Shown piece after piece: positions 25,564 through 33,994 of a stretch of DNA of 64,000 bases. Made by a program: the position numbers and the translations under genes. Position 1 is the stretch's first letter; each line of letters opens with the position of its first letter. The notes below the pieces were generated by a model, which saw only the letters and a list, made by a program, of their open reading frames with translations, did not search any database and was not told the DNA's origin. The stretch comes from Streptomyces sp. NBC_01304 (GTDB lineage: Bacteria; Actinomycetota; Actinomycetes; Streptomycetales; Streptomycetaceae). The stretch is from the NCBI RefSeq assembly GCF_035975855.1, contig NZ_CP109055.1:2170001-2234000 (forward strand), given 5' to 3'.

Positions 25564-25600
25564 ACGGTGCCCCTCCCCCGCGCCGGGGTGGGGGCACCGT
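25564..25600. terminator. Long hairpin terminator between convergent genes
   Basis: ACGGTGCCCCTCCCCC (25564-25579) pairs almost perfectly with GGGGTGGGGGCACCGT (25585-25600) around a short loop. It lies between the convergent DUF1080-fusion and hydrolase genes. Confidence 0.75.
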
Positions 25601-25644
25601 TGTCGGTGCGGCCCTCAGCCGGACGGCGCCCGGTCGGACGGCGC

Positions 25645-26526
25645 TCAGCCGGTGTGCGTCGCCAACGCGTCGATGATGTCGGGCCAGAGTTCACGGGGCC
25701 GGTCGTGGCCCATGTCGGGGAGCAGCAGGAGCTCCGCTCCGGGCACCAGGTCCGCGGTGCGTTTCCCGCCGCTGGGGTCGATCAGCGTGTCGTCCAGTCC
25801 ATGGATCACCAGCGTCGGCACCCGGAGCTGAAGGAGTGCGTCCGCGCGTGAGCCGCCGAGGATCATCGCGCCGAGCTGACGTCCGACTCCGGCCGGGTAG
25901 TAGGCGCGGTCGTAGCTACGGGCGGCCAGCTCGCGCAGGTCACCGGGGTCGCCGTAGCGCTTGGAGGCCCACACCAGTTCCTTCTCGGCCGCCGCGACGT
26001 ATCCCTCCCGGTCCGCCGGCTTCGGGCTGAAGAGCACCGCCTGGGCCTCGGGGGCGGCCCGGCCGTACTCGGGCTCGCCGGTCGAGGACATCATCGACGT
26101 CAGGGTCAGGACCCGCGCCGGGCGGGAGACGGCCATCGTCTGGGCGATCATGCCGCCCATCGAGGACCCGACCACATGAGCCCGCTCGATCCCGAGCGCG
26201 GTGAGCAGGCCGAGGCCGTCGTCGGCCATGTCCTGGAGCGAGTAGGGCACCATCGCGAGGGCGCTCGCGATGTCCCCCGAGCTCACGGCGGCGATGAACC
26301 GGCCCAGGTCGACGGGGTGCTCGTCGAACTTGGTGGACAGCCCGCAGTCGCGGTTGTCGTAGCGGATCACATGGCGGCCACGGTCTGCGAGGGCCCGGCA
26401 GAAGTCCTCGTGCCAGGCGATCAGCTGCGTGCCGAATCCCATGACGAGCAGGACGGCCGGATCGGCGGGGTCACCGAAGGTCTCGTACGCGAGGGACACT
26501 CCGGGCGAGACTTCGGTGATCGGCAT
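25645..26526 (-). CDS. Alpha/beta-hydrolase
   Basis: A 293-residue alpha/beta-hydrolase. The oxyanion strand is VLLVMGFGTQ, the nucleophile elbow GSSMGG, the acid DDTLID and the catalytic His MGHD. The opening PITEVSPGVSLAYETFGDP and the cap region resemble esterases and epoxide- or haloperoxidase-type hydrolases widespread in actinobacteria; the substrate cannot be predicted. ATG 26526 directly precedes this conserved start, whereas the longer open frame upstream is antisense to the LigD-type gene. The following 140 bp to that gene is GC-rich with CGCACCCGG-type imperfect repeats. Confidence 0.87.
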   Translation of the reverse strand: MPITEVSPGVSLAYETFGDPADPAVLLVMGFGTQLIAWHEDFCRALADRGRHVIRYDNRDCGLSTKFDEHPVDLGRFIAAVSSGDIASALAMVPYSLQDMADDGLGLLTALGIERAHVVGSSMGGMIAQTMAVSRPARVLTLTSMMSSTGEPEYGRAAPEAQAVLFSPKPADREGYVAAAEKELVWASKRYGDPGDLRELAARSYDRAYYPAGVGRQLGAMILGGSRADALLQLRVPTLVIHGLDDTLIDPSGGKRTADLVPGAELLLLPDMGHDRPRELWPDIIDALATHTG

Positions 26527-26665
26527 ACGTCGATCATCCCTGCGCCGGCTGTCGCGGCGCACCCGGATATCGGCGTCCAGGCGCACCCGGACTTCGGCAC
26601 CCCGGCCCACCCGGAAATCACCGGCCTGAAAGCGCCGGACGAGCGAGCCGAAGGGAGCCGAAGGA

Positions 26666-27685
26666 CTACGTCTCGCGCTTCGCCTTGCTCGGCTGCACCC
26701 GCTTGGGCTCCCCCGGCATCTTCGGGTACTCCGGCGGGTACGGCAGGTCGCCGAGCCCCCGGTCCTTCTCGTCCTTGGCGGCCAGTTCGAGGAGGGCGTC
26801 GAGGGAGAAGGCCTCGTCCTCCATGTCCGCGTGGACGTCGCCCACTTCGGCGTAGCGCGCCGGCATCGTGCCGATGTCGAAGTCCTCGGGCACGGCGGAG
26901 TCCACCTCGGACCAGCGCAGCGGCGCCGAGACGGGGGCATGCGGCTGCGGGCGTACCGAGTACGCGGAAGCCATCGTGCGGTCCCGGGCCGTCTGGTTGT
27001 AGTCGACGAAGATGCGCTCGCCCCGCTCCTCCTTCCACCACGCCGTGGTGACCGCCTTGGGCAGGCGGCGCTCCAGTTCCCGGCCGCAGGCGATCGCGGC
27101 GCGGCGTACCTCGGTGAAGGTCCAGCGGGGTGTGATCGGCACGAAGACGTGCAGGCCGCGCCCGCCGGAGGTCTTGGGCCAGCCGCGCAGTCCGCCGAAC
27201 TCGTCCAGGACCGCGCGCAGTTCATGGGCGGCGCGCACCGCGTCCGCGTAGTCCGTGCCGGGCTGCGGGTCGAGATCGATGCGGAGCTCGTCGGGGTGGT
27301 CGACGTCGCCGGAGCGGACCGGCCAGGGGTGGAAGGTGAAGGTGCCGTACTGGGCGGCCCAGAGCACGGCGGCCGGTTCGGTGGGGCAGATCTCGTCGGC
27401 GGTGCGGCCGCTGGGGAAGGTGATGGTGGCGGTGGGGATCCAGTCGGGGGTGTTCTTGGGTGCGCGCTTCTGGAAGAAGGACTCGCCCGTCACGCCCTCC
27501 GGGTAGCGCTCCAGGGTGGTCGGCCGGTCGCGCAGGGCGCGGGTGATGCCCTCGCCGACGGCCAGGTAGTACTGCGCGAGATCCAGCTTGGTGAACCCGC
27601 GCTCCGGGAAGTACACCTTGTCCGGGCTGGACAGCCGGACGGTCCGATCGCCTGCCTTGAGCTCCACCGGTGCAGCTTTGGCCAT
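26666..27685 (-). CDS. LigD-type primase-polymerase for non-homologous end joining
   Basis: A 339-residue stand-alone polymerase domain of the archaeo-eukaryotic primase superfamily. Landmarks are LSSPDKVYFPERGFTKLDLAQYYLAV, YPEGVTGESFFQKRAP, catalytic aspartates in RIDLDPQPG, TSGGRGLHVFVP, and FVDYNQTARDRTMASAYSVRP. In mycobacteria this domain is fused to ligase and nuclease modules as LigD; in streptomycetes it is often separate. It fills gaps and adds ribonucleotides at broken ends. ATG 27685 follows the promoter region shared with the divergent ATP-dependent ligase. The Lys-rich C-terminus ends VQPSKAKRET. No Ku gene is in the window. Confidence 0.9.
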   Translation of the reverse strand: MAKAAPVELKAGDRTVRLSSPDKVYFPERGFTKLDLAQYYLAVGEGITRALRDRPTTLERYPEGVTGESFFQKRAPKNTPDWIPTATITFPSGRTADEICPTEPAAVLWAAQYGTFTFHPWPVRSGDVDHPDELRIDLDPQPGTDYADAVRAAHELRAVLDEFGGLRGWPKTSGGRGLHVFVPITPRWTFTEVRRAAIACGRELERRLPKAVTTAWWKEERGERIFVDYNQTARDRTMASAYSVRPQPHAPVSAPLRWSEVDSAVPEDFDIGTMPARYAEVGDVHADMEDEAFSLDALLELAAKDEKDRGLGDLPYPPEYPKMPGEPKRVQPSKAKRET

Positions 27686-27817
27686 GCCCGCCACCGTAGG
27701 CCCAAGGGGCGCCGCCCGCATATGGGGAATGAGCGGGAGAAGAGGGAACGCGGCGGAGCGGGAGAAGCGGGCTGCGGACAGGGAGCGGATGGGGGCCGAA
27801 GCCCGCAGAATCGGGGC

Positions 27818-28888
27818 ATGGACCTACCGGTGATGCCGCCCGTCAAGCCCATGCTGGCCAAGCCCGTGGCCAAGATCCCGCCGGACATGCAGTACGAGGC
27901 CAAGTGGGACGGCTTTCGCGCGATCGTGTTCCGTGACGGTGCCGAGATCGAGCTGGCCAGCCGCACCGGCAGGCCGCTGACCAGGTACTTTCCCGAGCTG
28001 GTCGAGGCGCTTCTGGAGCGGCTTCCGGGCCGCTGCGTCCTGGACGGCGAGATCGTCGTGGCCCGTGACGGCCGGCTCGACTTCGACGCGCTCAGCGAGC
28101 GCATCCACCCCGCCCAGTCCCGGATCAAGCTCCTCGCCGGGCAGACCCCGGCGTCGTTCGTGGCCTTCGACCTCCTCGCCCTCGGCGACGACTCTCTCCT
28201 CGGCGTCCCTCTGGCGGACCGCAGGGCCCGCCTGACGACGGCCCTCGCCGGAGTCACCGCGCCGGTGCACATCGCGCCCGCGACCACGGACCCCGAGGTC
28301 GCGCAGGGCTGGTTCGAGCAGTACGAGGGGGCGGGCCTCGACGGCGTCATCGCCAAGCCGCTCGACCTGCTCTACCGGCAGAACGAACGCCTCATGTTCA
28401 AGATCAAGCATGAGCGCACGGCGGACGTCGTCGTCGCGGGCTACCGGTTCCACAAGTCGGGCCCCGTCGTCGGCTCGCTCCTGCTCGGCCTGTACGACGA
28501 CCACGGGGTGCTGCAGCACGTGGGGGTGTGCGCCGCGTTCACGGCGAAGCGCCGCGAGGAGCTCGTCGCGGAGCTGGAGCCGTTGCGCATGGAGTCCGCC
28601 GAAGGGCATCCCTGGGCGGCCTGGACCGATGAGGCGGCGCACGAGTCGGCGCGGCTGCCGGGTGCGCCCAGCCGGTGGTCCGGGAAGAAGGATCTGTCCT
28701 GGGTGGCGCTGCGGCCGGAGCTGGTTGCCGAGGTGGCGTACGAGCACATGGAGGGGACGCGGTTTCGGCACACCGCGCGGTTTCGCCGGTGGCGGGGTGA
28801 CCGGGTGCCCGCGAGCTGTACGTACGAGCAGTTGGAGGAGCCGGTCAAGTACGACTTGGGCGAGATCTTGGCGCCGGGGCAAGGGTGA
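27818..28888 (+). CDS. ATP-dependent DNA ligase (LigC/LigD-ligase type)
   Basis: A 356-residue ATP-dependent DNA ligase. Motif I is YEAKWDGFRAI with the adenylated Lys near residue 29. Further motifs are SRTGRPLTRYFPEL (III-like region), LDGEIVV, GLDGVIAKPL (IV) and MFKIKHERTADVVV (V), followed by an OB-fold domain to the C-terminus. It seals breaks, probably with the adjacent divergent polymerase in end joining or base-excision repair; the two starts are only 132 bp apart. ATG 27818 lacks a clear SD. Spacing and synteny fit a stand-alone ligase rather than a truncated LigD. Confidence 0.9.
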   Translation: MDLPVMPPVKPMLAKPVAKIPPDMQYEAKWDGFRAIVFRDGAEIELASRTGRPLTRYFPELVEALLERLPGRCVLDGEIVVARDGRLDFDALSERIHPAQSRIKLLAGQTPASFVAFDLLALGDDSLLGVPLADRRARLTTALAGVTAPVHIAPATTDPEVAQGWFEQYEGAGLDGVIAKPLDLLYRQNERLMFKIKHERTADVVVAGYRFHKSGPVVGSLLLGLYDDHGVLQHVGVCAAFTAKRREELVAELEPLRMESAEGHPWAAWTDEAAHESARLPGAPSRWSGKKDLSWVALRPELVAEVAYEHMEGTRFRHTARFRRWRGDRVPASCTYEQLEEPVKYDLGEILAPGQG

Positions 28889-28950
28889 GGCGCTGAGGTC
28901 GCGGGGCGCTGCCCCGGGCCCCGGTCCTCGCCGGACGGGCCATTTTTGCC

Positions 28951-29028
28951 CCTCCCCGCCCCTTCCCTAAATCCTGCGGAGCTTTCCGCCCTCCGGGCGG
29001 TGTCCTCAAACGCCGGACGGGCTGATTT
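28951..29028. repeat. Dispersed intergenic repeat, copy 1
   Basis: The module runs CCCCGCCCCTTCCC, a variable middle with a CCGCCCTCCGGGCGG hairpin, and the core CCTCAAACGCCGGACGGGCT followed by GATTT. Copies with the same order occur at 33000-33088 and 44391-44521, with a diverged copy at 52015-52062. Confidence 0.8.
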
Positions 29029-29162
29029 GCCACACCGGCGGGGTGCCGGACGCGCATTCGCGCCAATGTCCCCACAGCTTTGCGCCCGCCACTTCCGTGC
29101 CCTGCGCCTCCCTCATATGCTCCCGCCGGACACCAGGGGTTACCGACGGTAGGGGGACGGCC

Positions 29163-30953
29163 ATGGCTCAAGTGGGCAGTACGCGGCGCAAGTTCGTGGT
29201 GGGGGCGGCGGCCGCCGGGGGCGCGGTGGCGCTGGGGGCCGGGACGGCGCAGGCCGCCCGTGCCGCGGCAGGCACCGCGCAGCCGGCGCAGCAGTCCGTG
29301 GCCGTCCTCGGCGGCGGTGTGGCCGGGCTGACCGCCGCGCATGAACTCGCCGAGCGGGGCTTCGCCGTGACCGTCTACGAGCGGCGCGCGCTCGGGGGCA
29401 AGGCCCGCTCCATGGACGTACCGGACAGCGCGAAGGGCGGCCGGAAACCGCTGCCCGCGGAGCACGGGTTCCGGTTCATTCCGGGGATCTACCACAACCT
29501 CCCGGACACGATGCGGCGCATCCCGTTCCCCGGCAACGCCAACGGCGTCTGGGACAACCTGATCGCGCCCAAGGAGATGATGTTCGCGCGGGGCGGCGGC
29601 CGCGAGGACCTGCGGATGCCGATCCCCGACGTCACCGGCGGCGAGCCCGAGAAGCTCACGCTCGACGAGCTCAAGCGGGCCCTGACCGGATTCCTGGAGC
29701 TCGGCTTCAATCTGCCGCTGCACGAGACCGCGTACTTCGTGAACCGCGCGCTCGTCTTCCTCACCAGCTGCGACGAGCGCCGCAACTCCACCTGGGAGAA
29801 GACCCCTTGGTGGGACTTCGTGCGCGCCGAGCAGATGTCGAAGGAGTACCAGCGCATCCTCGCGATCGGCGTGACCCGCAACATCGTCGCGACGAAGGCC
29901 GAGGAGGCCTCCACCCGCACCGTCGGCACGCTCGGCGAGGCCTTCGTCCTCAACGCGCTCGGCCAGGGCGCGGACGGCCCGCCCGACCGCATCCTCAACG
30001 CGCCCACCAACGAGGCCTGGATCGACCCCTGGGTCACCCATCTGAAGTCCCTGGGCGTCGAGTTCCGCATCGGCTGGACCGTGCGTGAGGTGAAGCTGGG
30101 CGGGGACGGACGGGTGTCGGGGGCCCTCATCGAGGATCCGGACGGCACCCGGCAGCCCGTCAGCGCCGACCACTACGTGTCCGCGATGCCGGTCGAGCAC
30201 GCCCGGCGCACCTGGAGCGCCGAACTCAAGGCGGCAGACCCGCAGTTGGCGCGGTGCGACAAGCTGGAGACGGACTGGATGACGGGCATCCAGTTCTATC
30301 TGACCGAGACGCCTCCGGTCGTACGCGGCCACTTCAACTGCATAGATTCCCCCTGGTCGTTGACCGCCATCGCCCAGGCCCACCACTGGGACGGCCGTGA
30401 CTTCCCGGCCGACTACGGGGACGGCGTGGTCAAGGACTGCCTCTCGGTGGACATCTCCGAGTGGGACAAGCCCGGCATCCTCTACGGCAAGACGGCCAAG
30501 CAGTGCACCCGCGAGGAGGTCGCCCGTGAGGTGTGGGCGCAGCTCAAGGCCTCCCTCAACGACACCGGCAGGACGGTCCTGAGCGACACCGTGCTGCACT
30601 CGTGGTTCCTTGACCCGGGCGTCGACGGCATCGGCACGCCCAACCCGACGAACGAGGACGAGCTCCTGATCCACCCGGTCGGGACGCTGCACAACCGGCC
30701 GTCGTCGGCCACGAAGATCCCCAACTTCTTCCTCGCCGGTGACTACGTCTCCGTGAGCATCGACCTCGCGACGATGGAGGGCGCCAACGCCTCCGCCCGC
30801 CAGGCGGTCAACGCCCTGCTGGACAACGTGGGTTCGAGCGCGCCGCGCTGCAAGCTGATCCCGCTGTACCGGCCGCCGGAGATCGAGGGGCTCAAGCGCA
30901 TCGACCGGACCCGCTTCCGGCTCGGTCTGCGCAACGCGCTCGATCTCGGGTGA
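29163..30953 (+). CDS. Tat-exported FAD-dependent oxidoreductase (hydroxysqualene dehydroxylase-like)
   Basis: A 596-residue flavoprotein. The N-terminus has a twin-arginine motif (STRRKFVVGAAAAGG) and Ala-rich hydrophobic segment. A Rossmann fold follows (VAVLGGGVAGLTAAHELAERG, then VYERR), and C-terminal FAD contact FFLAGDYVSVSIDLATMEGANASA. The family, related to amine oxidases and phytoene desaturases, is often labelled HpnE/hydroxysqualene dehydroxylase. No hopanoid genes adjoin, and Tat export would be odd for that role, so the substrate is unknown. ATG 29163 is used. The next gene begins 36 nt later, so they may be co-transcribed. Confidence 0.85.
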   Translation: MAQVGSTRRKFVVGAAAAGGAVALGAGTAQAARAAAGTAQPAQQSVAVLGGGVAGLTAAHELAERGFAVTVYERRALGGKARSMDVPDSAKGGRKPLPAEHGFRFIPGIYHNLPDTMRRIPFPGNANGVWDNLIAPKEMMFARGGGREDLRMPIPDVTGGEPEKLTLDELKRALTGFLELGFNLPLHETAYFVNRALVFLTSCDERRNSTWEKTPWWDFVRAEQMSKEYQRILAIGVTRNIVATKAEEASTRTVGTLGEAFVLNALGQGADGPPDRILNAPTNEAWIDPWVTHLKSLGVEFRIGWTVREVKLGGDGRVSGALIEDPDGTRQPVSADHYVSAMPVEHARRTWSAELKAADPQLARCDKLETDWMTGIQFYLTETPPVVRGHFNCIDSPWSLTAIAQAHHWDGRDFPADYGDGVVKDCLSVDISEWDKPGILYGKTAKQCTREEVAREVWAQLKASLNDTGRTVLSDTVLHSWFLDPGVDGIGTPNPTNEDELLIHPVGTLHNRPSSATKIPNFFLAGDYVSVSIDLATMEGANASARQAVNALLDNVGSSAPRCKLIPLYRPPEIEGLKRIDRTRFRLGLRNALDLG

Positions 30954-30989
30954 GGCCTGAGGGAGGGGTGCGCCGGGTACTCCTTCCCC

Positions 30990-31925
30990 ATGAGGCGTCG
31001 AACGTTTCTTCTGGGATCGGCCGGCGCGGCGGCCGGGAGCGCGGCCGCCGCGCTCACCGGCTGCACCATCGAGGGCAACGGCCCGGGCGGCACCGGCCCC
31101 GGCGAGGAGGACGGCAAGGGCGGGGTCACCGGCACCGTCCTGGCCGTGAAGATAGACAACGTCGGTCCGGCCCGCCCGCACACGGGTCTCGCCGAAGCCT
31201 CCGTCATTCACGTCGAGCAGGTCGAGTCGGGCCTGAGCAGGCTGCTGGCCGTGTACGCGGCGGAGGATCTGCCGCCGGTGATCGGCCCGGTCCGCAGCGC
31301 CCGCGAGACGGATCTGGCGCTGCTCGGCCAGTACGGCCGCCCGGTCCTCGCCTACTCGGGCGCGCAGGGCAAGCTCCAACCCCTCATCGCCGACGCGGAG
31401 TTGATCGCGCGCCCGCCCGAACGGTCCTCCGGTGCCTACTTCCGCTCGGCCGACCGGCCGGCCCCCCACAACCTCTATCTGCGCCCGGCCCGCCTGAAGC
31501 CCGCGATCACCGCCCGCGACCTCACCCCGGCGGGCCTGCGCTTCGGCCCGCCCCCACCGGGCGGCACCCCCACGGCAGTGCGCACGGTCCGCTTCCCCTC
31601 GGCCCGGTTCACCTTCACCTGGTCCGCGGCGAAGAAGCGCTGGCAGGTGGCGATGGACGGCGCGGCCGGCGCGCTCGCGCCCGCCACGGTCGTCGTCCAG
31701 AAGACGCGGGTCCGCGACTCGCGCTTCCACGACCGGTGGGGCAACTCCTCCCCGTACACGGAGACCGTCGGCTCGGGCACGGCCGTGGTGCTGCGTGACG
31801 GGCGGGCGTACGAGGCGAAGTGGGAGCGGCCCGACGCGCGGGCCGAGACGGTGTACACGAGCCCGGACGGCGAGCGGCTGAGCTTCGCGCGAGGGCAGCT
31901 CTGGATCGCGTACGTGAAGCGCTGA
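30990..31925 (+). CDS. DUF3048-domain lipoprotein, paralogue 1
   Basis: A 311-residue exported protein: Tat/lipoprotein-like N-terminus MRRRTFLLGSAG, hydrophobic Ala-rich core and lipobox LTGC (Cys near residue 25). The mature protein matches DUF3048 (YerB-like): VLAVKIDNVGPARPHTGLAEASVIHVEQVESGLSRLLAVY, GPVRSARETDL, and a C-terminal domain with YTETVGSGTAVVLRDG and FARGQLWIAYVK. Function is unknown; B. subtilis YerB is also a lipoprotein. A second copy lies at 46400-47548 with the same architecture. No SD is visible before ATG 30990, consistent with coupling to the flavoprotein gene. Confidence 0.85.
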   Translation: MRRRTFLLGSAGAAAGSAAAALTGCTIEGNGPGGTGPGEEDGKGGVTGTVLAVKIDNVGPARPHTGLAEASVIHVEQVESGLSRLLAVYAAEDLPPVIGPVRSARETDLALLGQYGRPVLAYSGAQGKLQPLIADAELIARPPERSSGAYFRSADRPAPHNLYLRPARLKPAITARDLTPAGLRFGPPPPGGTPTAVRTVRFPSARFTFTWSAAKKRWQVAMDGAAGALAPATVVVQKTRVRDSRFHDRWGNSSPYTETVGSGTAVVLRDGRAYEAKWERPDARAETVYTSPDGERLSFARGQLWIAYVKR

Positions 31926-31949
31926 GCCCGGCGCTCGCATCGCACCTTC

Positions 31950-32957
31950 TCAACTCCCGTACTCCACAAGGCTGGTGGGCAACACAATCCGCTGGGCCGC
32001 CCCCCGCTTGTCGGCGAGCCTGCCGACCAGGAGGCGGCCCGCCGCCCGCCCGAGTTCGTCGCTGTCGTACGCCACCAACGTCAGCGGCAGCCCCAGCGCG
32101 TCCGCCAGCTCGAAGTCGTCGAACCCGGCGAGCGCGATGTCCTCGGCGTGCGAGCGTACGGCGCGGAACGCCCCGATGGTGTTGCGGTTGTTGGAGCAGA
32201 ACAGGGCGCTCGGCGGGTCCGCGGACGCGAGCAGCCCGGCCGCCGCGCGGGTCGCCTCGTCGGGTTCGGTCTGACCCTGCCGGACCAGGCGCGCGTCGAC
32301 CGTCAGGCCTGCCGACTCCAGGGCGGCGGCGTAACCCCGCAGCCGTTCCGTGCCCGTGTAGACGGTGGGCGGCGACCCGAGGAAGCCGATCCGGCGGTGT
32401 CCCCGCTCGATGAGCCGGGCCGTGGCAGCCCGCGCTCCGCCGAAGTCGTCGACCAGGACGCAGTCGGCGTCGAAGCCGACGGGCGGGCGGCTGGCGAGGA
32501 CGACGGGGACGCCCTCCCCGGCGGCCGTGGCGAGATGGCGCTGCTCGGCGCCGGCGGGCACGGCGATGATGCCGTCGACCCTGCGGGAGACCAGGTCCTC
32601 CACCAACTCCCGTTCGCCGTCCGGGTCCTGGCCGGTGTTGCCGATGACGGTCTTGAGGCCGTGGGCGCCGGTCACCGCGTCCACGCCGAGGGCGAGACGC
32701 GAGTAGAAGGGGTTGGCGAGGTGGGTGACGACGAGGCCCACGAGGCCGGTGCCTCGGCCCAGGCGCAGGCCTCTGGCGAGGGCGTTGGGGCGGTAGCCGA
32801 GTTCCGCTGCGGCTGCGCGGACGCGGTCCCTTGTGGCGGGGAGTACGCGGGGGTCGTCGCGCAGTACGCGTGAGGCGGTCATCGCGCTGACCGCTGCGCG
32901 TTCGGCGACGTCCCTCAGGGTTGGGGGCCCGCCCCTGGGGGTGCTTGGGTCGGGCAT
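31950..32957 (-). CDS. LacI-family transcriptional repressor
   Basis: A 335-residue LacI/GalR regulator. The HTH (about 12-35) is TLRDVAERAAVSAMTASRVLR with hinge NALARGLRLG. A periplasmic-binding-like effector domain follows (GLVVTHLANPFYSRLALGVD, DGIIAVPAG, RGHRRIGFLGSP, ALFCSNNRNTIGAFRAV, GFDDFELADALGLPLTLVAYD). ATG 32957 lies 10 nt after AAGGA. It is the last gene of the minus-strand mannoside locus, separated by a dispersed repeat and about 125 bp. The LacI-type palindrome at 42106-42121 before the binding-protein gene is its likely target. The effector is probably a mannose-containing sugar or its phosphate. Confidence 0.88.
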   Translation of the reverse strand: MPDPSTPRGGPPTLRDVAERAAVSAMTASRVLRDDPRVLPATRDRVRAAAAELGYRPNALARGLRLGRGTGLVGLVVTHLANPFYSRLALGVDAVTGAHGLKTVIGNTGQDPDGERELVEDLVSRRVDGIIAVPAGAEQRHLATAAGEGVPVVLASRPPVGFDADCVLVDDFGGARAATARLIERGHRRIGFLGSPPTVYTGTERLRGYAAALESAGLTVDARLVRQGQTEPDEATRAAAGLLASADPPSALFCSNNRNTIGAFRAVRSHAEDIALAGFDDFELADALGLPLTLVAYDSDELGRAAGRLLVGRLADKRGAAQRIVLPTSLVEYGS

Positions 32958-32999
32958 GGCGTTCTCGTCCTTCCGCTCGGTGTGGTCTCGGTCCAGATT

Positions 33000-33088
33000 C
33001 TCCCCGCCCCGCCCCTTCCCGTAAGTCCGCGACGCCTTCCGCCCTTCGGGCGGTGTCCTCAAACGCCGGACGGGCTGATTGATCAGCT
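33000..33088. repeat. Dispersed intergenic repeat, copy 2
   Basis: The module CCCCGCCCCTTCCCGTAA, hairpin CCGCCCTTCGGGCGG and core CCTCAAACGCCGGACGGGCT lies between the LacI and ROK genes. Its last bases overlap the ROK stop codon, and the end forms GCTGAT/ATCAGC. It may end the main mannoside transcript before lacI. Confidence 0.75.
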
Positions 33089-33994
33089 CCGCCCCGCCGC
33101 ATACGCCGCCGCGCCCACCAGCCCCGCGTCCTCCCCCAGGGCCGACCGGAGCAGCAGGACCCCGGTCGCACCCAGGCCCGTGCGCAGGGCGGGGCCCACC
33201 AGGTCCCAGGAGGCGGACATGGCGCCGCCCACGACGAGCGCCGAGGCGCCGAACTCCCGCAAGCGTGGCGCCAGTACACCGCCCAGCGCGACGAAGGCCT
33301 CGTCCAGGACGAGGCGGGCCCGCCGCTCCCCCGCCCGCGCCCGCACCGCGAGGTCGCGTACGTCCGCGTCCGGGTCGCCGTACCGGGCGAGCAGCGCCCG
33401 CCGCGACACCGTGTCCTCCAGCGGCCGCCCGGCCACCGTCACCAGGTCGATCCGGCCGTCCGGCGGCACGCCAGGACCCTCCCGGCAGAGTTCCCCGTCC
33501 GCGAGGAAGGCGGAGCCGATCCCGGTGCCGAGGGTGATGCCCACGCACCTCCGGTGTCCGCGGGTGGCCCCGGCCCGCCACTCGCCGAGGGTGAAGGCGT
33601 GCGCGTCGTTGAGGAAGACCAGGTCGGCGGGGCGCGGCCACACCCCGTCGAGGAGGACGGCTCGCACATCGACGCCGTACAGGTCGTCGAACTTGCCGAC
33701 CCCGGCGAACAGGGCCACGCCCTTCTCGTAGTCGAAGGGCCCGGGCACGGCGACGCCCCAAACCGCTCCGTCCGGTGCCTCAAGGCCCGCGGCGCACCGC
33801 ACCACGGCGCCCAGCACCTCGGGCGCCCGGTCCCTGGGCCCGAGCGGGAGCCGGGTGCGCGCGCTCACCTCGGCTCCGGGGAAGGCGACTTGGGCCGCGC
33901 CGACGTGGGTGCCGCCGATCTCCAGGGCCGGGGTCAAGGCCGTGCGGGCGCGCCCGTCGCCCGGCAGCGTCTGGGCCGCGTCGTCCGTCAGCAA
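33083..33994 (-). CDS. ROK-family sugar kinase
   Basis: A 303-residue ROK protein without a DNA-binding domain. It has ALEIGGTHVGAAQV (phosphate 1), VAVPGPFDYEKGVA, NDAHAFTLGEW (catalytic Asp), GITLGTGIGSAFLADG (phosphate 2) and a C-terminal GASALVVGGAMSAS. The usual ROK Cys-rich zinc motif (CGxxGCxE) is absent, so it differs from classical glucokinases. It probably phosphorylates mannose or a related hexose for the adjacent isomerase-like protein. The start is taken as TTG 33994, overlapping the upstream stop by 7 nt, with GAAGG 10 nt before; a later start is possible. Confidence 0.8.
   Translation of the reverse strand: MLTDDAAQTLPGDGRARTALTPALEIGGTHVGAAQVAFPGAEVSARTRLPLGPRDRAPEVLGAVVRCAAGLEAPDGAVWGVAVPGPFDYEKGVALFAGVGKFDDLYGVDVRAVLLDGVWPRPADLVFLNDAHAFTLGEWRAGATRGHRRCVGITLGTGIGSAFLADGELCREGPGVPPDGRIDLVTVAGRPLEDTVSRRALLARYGDPDADVRDLAVRARAGERRARLVLDEAFVALGGVLAPRLREFGASALVVGGAMSASWDLVGPALRTGLGATGVLLLRSALGEDAGLVGAAAYAAGRS

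Noticed and set aside
25645..27225. Extended N-terminus of the alpha/beta-hydrolase overlapping the LigD-type gene.
   Set aside because: The added residues are out-of-frame translation of the polymerase; the family's conserved start coincides with ATG 26526.
29163..30953. Part of a hopanoid or carotenoid gene cluster because the flavoprotein resembles hydroxysqualene dehydroxylase.
   Set aside because: No squalene/phytoene synthase or cyclase lies nearby, and the Tat signal speaks against it.
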